From Candidatus Izemoplasmatales bacterium (lineage in GTDB: Bacteria; Bacillota_I; Bacilli_A; Izemoplasmatales; Hujiaoplasmataceae), in assembly GCA_028707415.1 (NCBI GenBank), contig JAQWBC010000087.1:1-5288 (forward strand): 5,288 nt of DNA, written 5' to 3'. A program made the position numbers and the translations under genes. Positions 1-5,288 of the stretch are shown here, piece after piece. The stretch's first letter is position 1. Each line of letters begins with the position of its first letter. The notes under the pieces were generated by a model. The model was not told where the DNA came from, ran no database searches, and saw nothing but the letters and a program-made list of their open reading frames with translations.

Positions 1-62
1 ATGCAGGAAACGAACACAAACATTCGGCTCAAAAGCCGGAAGTTATGGTTATTAAGGGATAG
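1..62 (+). CDS. rplM: 50S ribosomal protein L13, C-terminal fragment (left-edge partial)
   Basis: Only the last 20 codons and the stop are present, read in the frame starting at position 3 (positions 1-2 are the end of a split codon). The tail reads AGNEHKHSAQKPEVMVIKG and ends in TAG at 60-62. The pattern A-G-x-x-H-x-H-x-A-Q-x-P-E-V is the usual C-terminus of bacterial L13, where it is normally preceded by Tyr; the split codon ending in AT is compatible with TAT. L13 is an early-assembly protein of the large ribosomal subunit. In bacteria rplM is typically directly upstream of rpsI in one operon, and S9 follows here after 11 bases, which supports the call. The fragment is short, so identification rests on this motif plus the context. 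Confidence 0.88.
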   Translation, partial: AGNEHKHSAQKPEVMVIKG

Positions 63-67
63 GAGGG
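61..67 (+). promoter_or_regulatory. Ribosome binding site of rpsI
   Basis: The AGGAGGG run is a near-perfect Shine-Dalgarno sequence, six bases before the ATG at 74. It overlaps the last two bases of the rplM stop codon, so ribosomes ending L13 are placed to start S9. This fits coordinated expression of the two proteins. Confidence 0.85.
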
Positions 68-73
68 ACCAAA

Positions 74-469
74 ATGGCTAAAACAGCAATGTATCGCGGC
101 ACTGGAAGACGCAAGTCGTCGGTTGCACGCGTCATCTTAAGACCAGGAAAAGGTCTCATCACCATCAACAAACGGGTGTTTGAAGAATACATGCCTTCAT
201 CACTTGCGCGGCTTGACATTTGTCAACCCTTAGTTCTCACTGCTAACGAAAACGTTTTTGATATTACCGTCAGCGTTTTTGGCGGCGGCTTGATTGGCCA
301 ATCGGGAGCGATTCGTTTAGGAATTACCCGAGCCTTACTCGAAGTCAACCCAGAATATCGCAAGATCTTAAAGCCGGCCGGAATGATTACCAGAGATCCG
401 CGCGTCAAAGAACGTAAGAAATACGGTCTAAAGGGCGCACGTCGGGCACCACAATTCAGCAAACGTTAA
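74..469 (+). CDS. rpsI: 30S ribosomal protein S9
   Basis: Complete 131-residue protein, close to the usual length of about 130 for bacterial S9. S9 belongs to the head of the small ribosomal subunit, and its C-terminal tail reaches the P-site tRNA. Visible family marks are the N-terminal YRGTGRRKSSVARV block (residues 7-20), the central GGGLIGQSGAIRLGITRALL block (about 70-89), and the basic C-terminus with ERKKYGLKGARRAPQFSKR. The invariant final Ser-Lys-Arg is intact. The start is fixed by the Shine-Dalgarno run at 61-67 and by alignment of MAKTAMYRGTGRRK with the family. It is the distal gene of the rplM-rpsI operon and is followed by an intrinsic terminator. Small departures from the common consensus (Phe before the GGG, Leu in RLGI where His is frequent) look like lineage variation, not damage. 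Confidence 0.98.
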   Translation: MAKTAMYRGTGRRKSSVARVILRPGKGLITINKRVFEEYMPSSLARLDICQPLVLTANENVFDITVSVFGGGLIGQSGAIRLGITRALLEVNPEYRKILKPAGMITRDPRVKERKKYGLKGARRAPQFSKR

Positions 470-487
470 TTTTATGCCAAAACCAAC

Positions 488-524
488 AAACACAGGATTC
501 CACGTCCTGTGTTTTTGTTTTTTT
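488..524 (+). terminator. Intrinsic terminator of the rplM-rpsI operon
   Basis: A ten-base-pair perfect stem (488-497 with 505-514; arms AAACACAGGA and TCCTGTGTTT) encloses a seven-base loop. A T-rich tract, TTG followed by seven Ts, runs to 524. It starts 18 bases after the rpsI stop and should end the ribosomal transcript before the exporter promoter. On the opposite strand the sequence after the stem is only moderately T-rich, so two-way function is doubtful. Confidence 0.93.
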
Positions 525-534
525 AAGCAGATTA

Positions 535-550
535 ATAAATTGAAATTTAT
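535..550 (+). repeat. AT-rich palindrome overlapping the -35 of the exporter promoter
   Basis: Perfect seven-base arms ATAAATT (535-541) and AATTTAT (544-550) flank a two-base centre. The palindrome straddles the -35 hexamer at 540-545. It could be an operator or an upstream A/T-rich promoter element, but AT-only arms arise easily by chance in AT-rich DNA. Confidence 0.4.
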
Positions 551-568
551 GGTCATTTGTAGTACAAT
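540..568 (+). promoter_or_regulatory. Sigma-A-type promoter of the ABC exporter genes
   Basis: TTGAAA (540-545) and TACAAT (563-568) each differ from the consensus hexamers by one base, and the spacer is the ideal 17 bases. Transcription should start near 574-576, leaving a leader of about 25 bases before the ATG at 599. It lies directly after the rpsI terminator, so the exporter pair has its own promoter. No TGn extension is present before the -10. Confidence 0.85.
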
Positions 569-580
569 TATTTATGTACT
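557..580 (+). promoter_or_regulatory. Candidate operator: nested inverted repeats over the -10 and start region
   Basis: Two overlapping inverted repeats share half-sites. An 11-base perfect palindrome, TTGTA-g-TACAA, covers 557-567 and runs into the -10 hexamer. A wider repeat, AGTACA (561-566), eight bases, then TGTACT (575-580), covers the -10 and the predicted start point. A dimeric repressor bound here would block RNA polymerase, which is a common arrangement for efflux genes. The repeats are seen in the sequence; the operator role and the regulator are inferred, and no regulator gene is in the window. Confidence 0.45.
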
Positions 581-584
581 TTGT

Positions 585-592
585 GGGGTGAT
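585..592 (+). promoter_or_regulatory. Ribosome binding site that sets the start of the first exporter gene
   Basis: GGGGTGAT resembles the 3' part of AGGAGGTGAT and sits six bases before the ATG at 599. It lies inside the codons that would be translated from the upstream TTG at 581. The TTG has no Shine-Dalgarno of its own and would lie only about six bases from the predicted transcript start. This argues for the ATG. Confidence 0.75.
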
Positions 593-598
593 AACAAG

Positions 599-2386
599 AT
601 GATTTTTGGGAAACATATCAATCACTTTTACTGGAAATATGCATTATCTTTTTTGCTAGGCATAGTCGCTCTAGCCATCGTTGATTATCTGCAACTAATC
701 ATTCCCGACATCATTGGTGGCATCATTGATGGCGTTGAAACAAATACCTTGACGGATGAAATTTTATTAGAATTCGTTTTTCGCGTTTTACTTTTGGCCG
801 TAGCGATTGTTATTGGTCGATTTTTATGGCGCATATTCATCTTCGGAGTATCTAGAAAGATTGATCGCGATTTAAGAAATGACTTATTCGCTCATTCTGA
901 AAAACTATCAGAGCGATATTATCAGGAGAATAAAACCGGCGGATTAATGGCATATTTTACTAACGACCTTGAGGCGGTTCGCCAATCTTTCGCTATTGGA
1001 ACAATCATGGTTTTCGACGTGCTTTTCCTGGGTGGTTTGGCATTTTATAAGATGTTTTTGCTGGACTGGGGCTTGACATTGATTGCGACAATACCGCTCA
1101 TTATGATTTCATTGTTTGCTGCTTTTATTGGTCGAATTACACGAAAGAAATTCAAGGCTCGGCAACAAGCTTTTGAAAATATGAGCGATTTTACCCAAGA
1201 AAATTTTTATGGCATTGGCGTCATTAAGGCTTTCGTCAATGAAGTAAAGGAAATCCGGTCATTCAAAGTTATTAACGCCGATAATTATGATAAAAACGTT
1301 GCTTTTATTAAAGCGGCGACAATGATGCATGTAGCGATTGAAGTATTTATAACTTTAATAAGAATCATTATTATTGGTATCGGAGGATACCTTGTTTATA
1401 AAACCGTCGGGCTTGCGGATGGCGATCCCAATCGTTTTTCTGTTGGTCAGTTAGCAACATATATTTCATATTTTGCCACGATGGTTTGGCCGATGATGGC
1501 AATTGGAAGGCTAATTAATTTGCGTTCCCAAGCAAAAGCATCAATGGATCGATTGGGAGCTTTTCTCGATCAAGAAGTCGAGATTGTCGATGGTGAAGAC
1601 ACCATCAAAGTGACTCACGTAGAGGGAAACATCGTTTTTAACAATTTATCATTTTCTTACCCCGGTTCACGGGATGAAGTGCTTAAGAATATTAATTTCT
1701 CGATTAAAAAAGGAGAAACGGTTGGCATCATTGGTCGTACTGGTTCTGGAAAGACGACACTAGTCGATTTGCTTTTGCGGTTATATAATCTGAAGGAAAA
1801 TCAAATTTTGGTTGATGGTAATGACATTATGAAATTACCCATTAAAACCATTCGCGAAGCGATTGGGTATGTTCCCCAAGATAATTTTATCTTTTCAGAT
1901 TCAGTTAAGAACAATATCGCTTTCGCCAAGGACGAAGTATCCTTCAATCAAATTGTTGACATGGCTGAAAAAAGCGACGTTGCCGAAAATATCGATCAAT
2001 TTCCCGAAAAATACGAAACAATCGTCGGTGAACGGGGAGTAACCCTTTCCGGGGGACAAAAGCAAAGAATTTCGATTGCCAGGGCTTTATTAAAGGATCC
2101 AGAAATTTTGATTATGGATGATTCGTTTTCCGCTGTTGATACCAAGACGGAAGAAAGTATCTTATCGAGCATCAAAGAGTTACGAAAAGATAGAACTACG
2201 ATTATCATCGCTCACCGAATCTCAACCATTAAGGATGCTGATAAAATAGCATTGATTGAAGATGGAGCAATTGTGGCTTCGGGAACGCATGATGAATTGA
2301 TGAAACAATCACCCCTATATAATGATATGGTTCTTCGTCAACAACTCGAAGAAGCCATTGAAGGGGGTGTAACCGATGGCGAATAA
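599..2386 (+). CDS. Heterodimeric ABC exporter subunit with degenerate Walker B (BmrC/YheI/TM287-like)
   Basis: Half-transporter of 595 residues, fused as a type I exporter membrane domain (about 1-320) and an ATP-binding domain (about 345-580). It probably pairs with the next gene's product in the cytoplasmic membrane to export amphipathic compounds; the substrate is unknown. Hydrophobic spans are clear near 14-36 and 56-82, with four more between about 130 and 310. The segment ERYYQENKTGGLMAYFTNDLEAVR is typical of the YheI/BmrC group. Nucleotide motifs: A-loop Tyr354, Walker A GRTGSGKT (379-386), Q-loop Gln427, canonical LSGGQ (483-487), Walker B ILIMDD (Asp507-Asp508), D-loop SAVD (511-514), switch His539. 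Asp508 replaces the usual catalytic Glu, marking this as the degenerate-site subunit of the heterodimer class. The ATG at 599 is preferred over TTG 581 (six residues longer) because of the ribosome binding site at 585-592. The end overlaps the next gene by 11 bases. Confidence 0.93.
   Translation: MIFGKHINHFYWKYALSFLLGIVALAIVDYLQLIIPDIIGGIIDGVETNTLTDEILLEFVFRVLLLAVAIVIGRFLWRIFIFGVSRKIDRDLRNDLFAHSEKLSERYYQENKTGGLMAYFTNDLEAVRQSFAIGTIMVFDVLFLGGLAFYKMFLLDWGLTLIATIPLIMISLFAAFIGRITRKKFKARQQAFENMSDFTQENFYGIGVIKAFVNEVKEIRSFKVINADNYDKNVAFIKAATMMHVAIEVFITLIRIIIIGIGGYLVYKTVGLADGDPNRFSVGQLATYISYFATMVWPMMAIGRLINLRSQAKASMDRLGAFLDQEVEIVDGEDTIKVTHVEGNIVFNNLSFSYPGSRDEVLKNINFSIKKGETVGIIGRTGSGKTTLVDLLLRLYNLKENQILVDGNDIMKLPIKTIREAIGYVPQDNFIFSDSVKNNIAFAKDEVSFNQIVDMAEKSDVAENIDQFPEKYETIVGERGVTLSGGQKQRISIARALLKDPEILIMDDSFSAVDTKTEESILSSIKELRKDRTTIIIAHRISTIKDADKIALIEDGAIVASGTHDELMKQSPLYNDMVLRQQLEEAIEGGVTDGE
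2361..2369 (+). promoter_or_regulatory. Ribosome binding site of the second exporter gene, inside the first
   Basis: AAGGGGGTG lies six bases before the ATG at 2376 and within the last codons of the first exporter gene. With the 11-base overlap this supports translational coupling, which would help make the two subunits in equal amounts. Confidence 0.75.
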
Positions 2387-4208
2387 AGTAAAGAATGATT
2401 ATATCGACATTGATTCGGTTCGTCTCCGCAAGATGAGTGATGGGCAGATTATTAAACGGCTTTTCATATACGTTAAACCGTTCATCAAGCAACTAATTTT
2501 TGCAATAATAATGGTTTTATTATTGGTCGGGCTTGACATTCTTGCGCCGTTACTATTTGCGGAGGTCATCAATCAACTTAGTGCTGATCAAATTAACGAA
2601 CAAACATTTACCAATATTATTATCATCGTCGGAATCTATTTCCTGACGATGATTGTGAGTGCGATATTGTCATACAAACAGACCATGTTACTACAAAAAA
2701 CGGGTCAAAAAATTATTTTCAAAATTCGTGAGGATACTTTCAACCATATTGAAACCTTATCCACCGCGCAATTTAATAAAGTCCCGGTTGGCAAGTTAGT
2801 TACCAGAGTCACAAGCGATACCAACACTTTGAACAGTCTTTACACCGATGTTATCGTTAATCTGTTCCGCAACTCATTGACAATCGTCGCCGTGTTTTTC
2901 ACTATGCTATTTTTAGATATCGAATTAACCGCTTATATCTGCATCGTGGTTCCGTTCGTGTTCATCGCTTCTTTTGTGTTCCGTAAATATGCCCGTTTAG
3001 TTTATCGAAGAATACGGTATCACATTTCGGGAATCAACGCATTCTTATCTGAACATCTTTCGGGGATGCGAATTATCCAGATTTTTAATCGAGAAACGTT
3101 CAAGCTCAATCAATTTAAACAGAAAAATAATGATTTGTATAAAAGCAATTACTTCCAAACTTTTATCAATGCTATCTATCGACCGCTGATGTACTTTTTA
3201 TATGCAATCGCTCTAGTTCTAGTATTGTGGATTGGTGGGAAAAAAGCAATGGTAGGGGCTTTAGAAATCGGAATATTATTTGCTTTTACCGATTACATTC
3301 GACGTTTTTTTAACCCAATTGAAGATTTGGCCGAGCAGTTTGATGTTTTACAATCATCTTTTATATCCGGTGAACGCATCTTTGAAATTCTCGACACCTT
3401 GCCGGAAATTGTTAATGCTCCTGATGCCATCGAGCTTACCGAAGTCAAGGGGGAAATTGAGTTTAGAAACGTCTGGTTTGCTTACTTGGGAGAGGACTGG
3501 ATTTTAAAAGATGTATCCTTTATAGTCAAGTCGAAACAGACAATGGCTTTTGTTGGAGCGACTGGATCAGGAAAAACGACTATTATGAGTTTAATTGTTC
3601 GCAATTACGATATTCAAAAAGGGGAAATTCTTGTTGACGGGATTAATATCAAGAAAATTAAAATTGAGTCTTTAAGATCAAAGGTTGGACAAATGCTTCA
3701 AGATGTATTCCTGTTTTCGGGAACAGTGGAATCTAATATAAGGATGGGTAATGATTCCTTAGTTGAATCGGACATTATTGAAGCAGCTAAATATGTCAAT
3801 GCGGATCGATTCATCGAACGTTTGCCAGAAAAATATCAAGAATTAGTACGTGAACGCGGTAATAATTTTTCCGCAGGAGAACGACAATTGTTATCTTTTG
3901 CAAGAACTGTGCTACGTAAACCATCGATTATGATTTTGGATGAAGCCACGGCTAATATCGATACCGAAACGGAAGAACTGATTCAAGAATCACTCAAGAA
4001 GATGATGAATATCGGCACGATGATTATCGTCGCTCATCGGTTATCGACCATTCAACATGTCAATAATATTGCTGTGATGCAAAAAGGAAAAATAGTAGAA
4101 ATAGGAAATCACCAACATCTGTTAAAACTTAAAGGTTTGTATTATAATCTCTATCAACTTCAATACGATAAAGCTACACGAAAAGAAGTCAAAGAAATAA
4201 ATATATAA
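2376..4208 (+). CDS. Heterodimeric ABC exporter subunit with catalytic Walker B (BmrD/YheH/TM288-like)
   Basis: Half-transporter of 610 residues: a cytoplasmic N-terminal stretch of about 35, a six-helix membrane domain to about 325, and an ATP-binding domain from about 355. It is the expected partner of the upstream subunit. Hydrophobic spans are clear near 38-61 and 79-99. The blocks FNKVPVGKLVTRVTSDTNTL and GEDWILKDVSF are typical of the YheH/BmrD group. Nucleotide motifs: A-loop Tyr370, Walker A GATGSGKT (394-401), Q-loop Gln442, signature FSAGE (498-502) in place of LSGGQ, Walker B IMILDE with Asp522 and catalytic Glu523, D-loop ANID (526-529), switch His554. The altered signature faces the degenerate Walker B of the partner, while this subunit's intact Walker A/B pairs with the partner's LSGGQ to form the hydrolysing site. 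The start is set by AAGGGGGTG at 2361-2369. The gene overlaps its partner, ends in TAA, and is followed by a terminator. The substrate is not predictable; multidrug or lipid-like compounds are reasonable guesses from the family. Confidence 0.94.
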   Translation: MANKVKNDYIDIDSVRLRKMSDGQIIKRLFIYVKPFIKQLIFAIIMVLLLVGLDILAPLLFAEVINQLSADQINEQTFTNIIIIVGIYFLTMIVSAILSYKQTMLLQKTGQKIIFKIREDTFNHIETLSTAQFNKVPVGKLVTRVTSDTNTLNSLYTDVIVNLFRNSLTIVAVFFTMLFLDIELTAYICIVVPFVFIASFVFRKYARLVYRRIRYHISGINAFLSEHLSGMRIIQIFNRETFKLNQFKQKNNDLYKSNYFQTFINAIYRPLMYFLYAIALVLVLWIGGKKAMVGALEIGILFAFTDYIRRFFNPIEDLAEQFDVLQSSFISGERIFEILDTLPEIVNAPDAIELTEVKGEIEFRNVWFAYLGEDWILKDVSFIVKSKQTMAFVGATGSGKTTIMSLIVRNYDIQKGEILVDGINIKKIKIESLRSKVGQMLQDVFLFSGTVESNIRMGNDSLVESDIIEAAKYVNADRFIERLPEKYQELVRERGNNFSAGERQLLSFARTVLRKPSIMILDEATANIDTETEELIQESLKKMMNIGTMIIVAHRLSTIQHVNNIAVMQKGKIVEIGNHQHLLKLKGLYYNLYQLQYDKATRKEVKEINI

Positions 4209-4229
4209 TTTATAATTCTATCAAAACAA

Positions 4230-4258
4230 CAGATTCCCGTTTGGGAACCTGCTTTTTT
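4230..4258 (+). terminator. Intrinsic terminator of the ABC exporter operon
   Basis: The stem pairs CAG (4230-4232) with CTG (4249-4251) and TTCCC (4234-4238) with GGGAA (4243-4247). There is one A-C mismatch and a GTTT tetraloop. Six Ts follow at 4253-4258. It starts 22 bases after the exporter stop codon and separates the exporter from the cardiolipin synthase gene. Confidence 0.85.
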
Positions 4259-4289
4259 ATCGGAAACAACGGTTTTTCAGATGATTTTA

Positions 4290-4298
4290 TGTTATAAT
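4290..4298 (+). promoter_or_regulatory. Extended -10 promoter of the cardiolipin synthase gene
   Basis: TGTTATAAT combines a perfect TATAAT (4293-4298) with the TGn extension. No good -35 hexamer lies 16-18 bases upstream (the best are GC-containing, such as CGGTTT at 4270), so recognition would depend on the extended -10. Transcription should start near 4305, giving a leader of about 24 bases before the ATG at 4329. The position just after a terminator supports a separate transcription unit. Confidence 0.7.
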
Positions 4299-4314
4299 TT
4301 TTAATAAATAGGAT

Positions 4315-4321
4315 AAGGAGG
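4315..4321 (+). promoter_or_regulatory. Ribosome binding site of the cardiolipin synthase gene
   Basis: AAGGAGG is a full-strength Shine-Dalgarno, seven bases before the ATG at 4329, and it fixes that start. Confidence 0.85.
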
Positions 4322-4328
4322 ATTCGTT

Positions 4329-5288
4329 ATGCGACGAGGATTTCAAGTAATTGTTTTGTTTATTGTCGTTACTTTTATCTACACCATGTTGCTTGTACAA
4401 ACGAATATCGCCTCGATTCTCAAAGATCTTTTCGAGAGCGGAGACTTCTTCCTGTCCGGGAAATATTGGTTATATATCTTTGAAATTGGCCTTGGACTAT
4501 TAGCGGTTTTGATCTCATTTCGTATTATTCTCAAACAGACGTATGCATACAATAAATCCCATTGGATTATCATAATGTTATTATCTCCGGTCATCGGAAT
4601 TATTTTATATGTTGTTTTCGCTCGTGACTTCACAACGAAAAAATTGCTCAAAACTAGACCATTGATTGCAGAAAAGCAATTTTTGAAACTGGAAGAGAAA
4701 ACTGATCCGCATCTTGAAAATTATGATAAATGCGAAGTTTATCAGTTTATCAAAGAAACAACACGGCGATCGGTATATGAAAACGATACTTATGTTGAGG
4801 TTTTGAACAACGGCGATATTTTTTTCCCGCGCCTGATTTCGGAGCTTCAACAAGCAGAAGATTATATAATGATGGAATTTTACATTATCAAAAATGACCA
4901 GATTGGCACCCGGGTAATGGACGTGTTAAAAGAAAAGGCGAGAACGGGTGTTGATGTTTATCTTATCTATGATCACCTTGGTAGTAATAAATACCTTAAA
5001 CACGAATACCTCCAATCATTAAAAGCGTCTGGTGTAAAAGTCGGGGTCTTTGACCCTCAAAAAATTTCGTTATTCAATAGCAATGTCAATTTCCGTAATC
5101 ATCGAAAAGCGATTATTATCGATGGCCATATTGGTTTTGTTGGGGGTATGAATTTAGCTGATGAGTACAACCATGATTCCGTAAAATTCGGATTTTGGCG
5201 CGATACACATGTTTTAATTCGAGGAAATGGCGTGACTAGCATTCAAAACGTTTTCATCAAAGATTGGTATTATATTACAGATCGGAAG
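4329..5288 (+). CDS. cls: Cardiolipin synthase, phospholipase D family (right-edge partial)
   Basis: An open frame of 320 codons runs to the window edge without a stop. Full-length family members are about 480-510 residues, so roughly the last third is missing. The enzyme joins two phosphatidylglycerol molecules into cardiolipin plus glycerol at the cytoplasmic membrane. Hydrophobic spans lie at about 5-23, 46-68 and 79-97. The last contains the PVIGIILYVVFAR block typical of the Cls N-terminal membrane domain (usually ending in F-G-R). The catalytic domain starts near residue 150 and holds the first HKD motif: His258, Lys260 and Asp265, followed by the GGMN block (272-275) and LADEY. The second HKD motif expected of a phospholipase D fold lies outside the window. 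Start choice rests on AAGGAGG at 4315-4321. Another phospholipase D-family phosphatidyltransferase is possible, but the membrane domain plus GFVGGMNLADEY strongly favour Cls. Confidence 0.9.
   Translation, partial: MRRGFQVIVLFIVVTFIYTMLLVQTNIASILKDLFESGDFFLSGKYWLYIFEIGLGLLAVLISFRIILKQTYAYNKSHWIIIMLLSPVIGIILYVVFARDFTTKKLLKTRPLIAEKQFLKLEEKTDPHLENYDKCEVYQFIKETTRRSVYENDTYVEVLNNGDIFFPRLISELQQAEDYIMMEFYIIKNDQIGTRVMDVLKEKARTGVDVYLIYDHLGSNKYLKHEYLQSLKASGVKVGVFDPQKISLFNSNVNFRNHRKAIIIDGHIGFVGGMNLADEYNHDSVKFGFWRDTHVLIRGNGVTSIQNVFIKDWYYITDRK

Noticed and set aside
1..81. Frame-1 reading from ATG at position 1
   Set aside because: It gives an unrecognisable short peptide overlapping the rpsI start, whereas the frame at position 3 gives the L13 C-terminus.
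223..462. Reverse-strand open frame opposite rpsI (79 codons)
   Set aside because: It lies fully within the strongly conserved rpsI gene, shows no protein family features and has no evident ribosome binding site. It is a shadow of the real gene.
581..598. TTG 581 as the true start of the first exporter subunit
   Set aside because: It has no Shine-Dalgarno, lies almost at the predicted transcript start, and its codons contain the ribosome binding site of ATG 599.
1996..2492. Two reverse-strand open frames (1996-2208 and 2229-2492) opposite the exporter genes
   Set aside because: Both are antisense to conserved nucleotide-binding or N-terminal coding sequence, with no recognisable motif or promoter.
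211..2540. The ten-base word GCTTGACATT occurs three times (211-220, 1071-1080, 2531-2540) and contains a consensus -35 (TTGACA)
   Set aside because: All three copies lie inside coding sequence, in two cases encoding Leu-Asp-Ile. None has a good -10 at 16-18 bases. Spacing is irregular, so chance and codon preference explain it.
3280..3507. Forward open frame of 75 codons inside the second exporter gene
   Set aside because: It lies in another frame within the conserved linker and ATP-binding domain; its translation resembles no family and it is best read as a shadow.
4264..4275. Small inverted repeat AAAC-aacg-GTTT upstream of cls
   Set aside because: Four-base arms are too short to distinguish from chance, and it does not line up with the -10 or a -35.
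4379..4853. Two reverse-strand open frames opposite the cardiolipin synthase gene
   Set aside because: The + strand encodes a clear Cls N-terminus and catalytic start across the same bases, with a good promoter and ribosome binding site; the reverse frames have neither.

Overview
The window is ordinary chromosomal sequence from a low-G+C, Gram-positive-type bacterium (Bacillota or the neighbouring Mycoplasmatota). This rests on the AT-rich base composition, strong purine-rich ribosome binding sites, sigma-A-type promoters, and the style of the S9, ABC exporter and cardiolipin synthase proteins. All tryptophans read here are TGG. The four visible stop codons are TAG, TAA, TAA and TAA, and no reading frame needs TGA as a sense codon. 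The standard bacterial code (table 11) therefore fits, and there is no sign of the Mycoplasma/Spiroplasma UGA-Trp code. The species cannot be named from this window.

Layout, all genes on the + strand. (1) Positions 1-469 are the end of an rplM-rpsI ribosomal protein operon: the last 20 codons of L13, then complete S9, closed by a strong intrinsic terminator (488-524). (2) Positions 525-598 hold a near-consensus promoter with nested inverted repeats over its -35, -10 and start region. (3) Positions 599-4208 hold two overlapping genes for the halves of a heterodimeric ABC exporter of the BmrCD / LmrCD / TM287-TM288 type. They overlap by 11 bases and are followed by a second intrinsic terminator (4230-4258). 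(4) An extended -10 promoter and a strong ribosome binding site precede a phospholipase D-family cardiolipin synthase that runs off the right edge (4329 onward; 320 codons visible, including the first HKD motif).

The two ABC half-transporters are complementary. The first has a canonical LSGGQ signature but a Walker B ending Asp-Asp instead of Asp-Glu. The second has the catalytic Glu but a non-canonical FSAGE signature. In a head-to-tail dimer this gives one degenerate and one hydrolysing ATP site, as known for this heterodimer class. The exporter probably moves drugs, lipids or other amphipathic compounds out of the membrane, but the substrate cannot be read from sequence. The cardiolipin synthase is a separate transcription unit that also acts at the membrane; no functional link beyond adjacency is shown.

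No mobile element, CRISPR array, tRNA, rRNA or riboswitch was seen. No gap between genes exceeds 130 bases. I did not find a previously undescribed system. The items most worth a second look are the nested inverted repeats at the exporter promoter and the asymmetric ATP sites.
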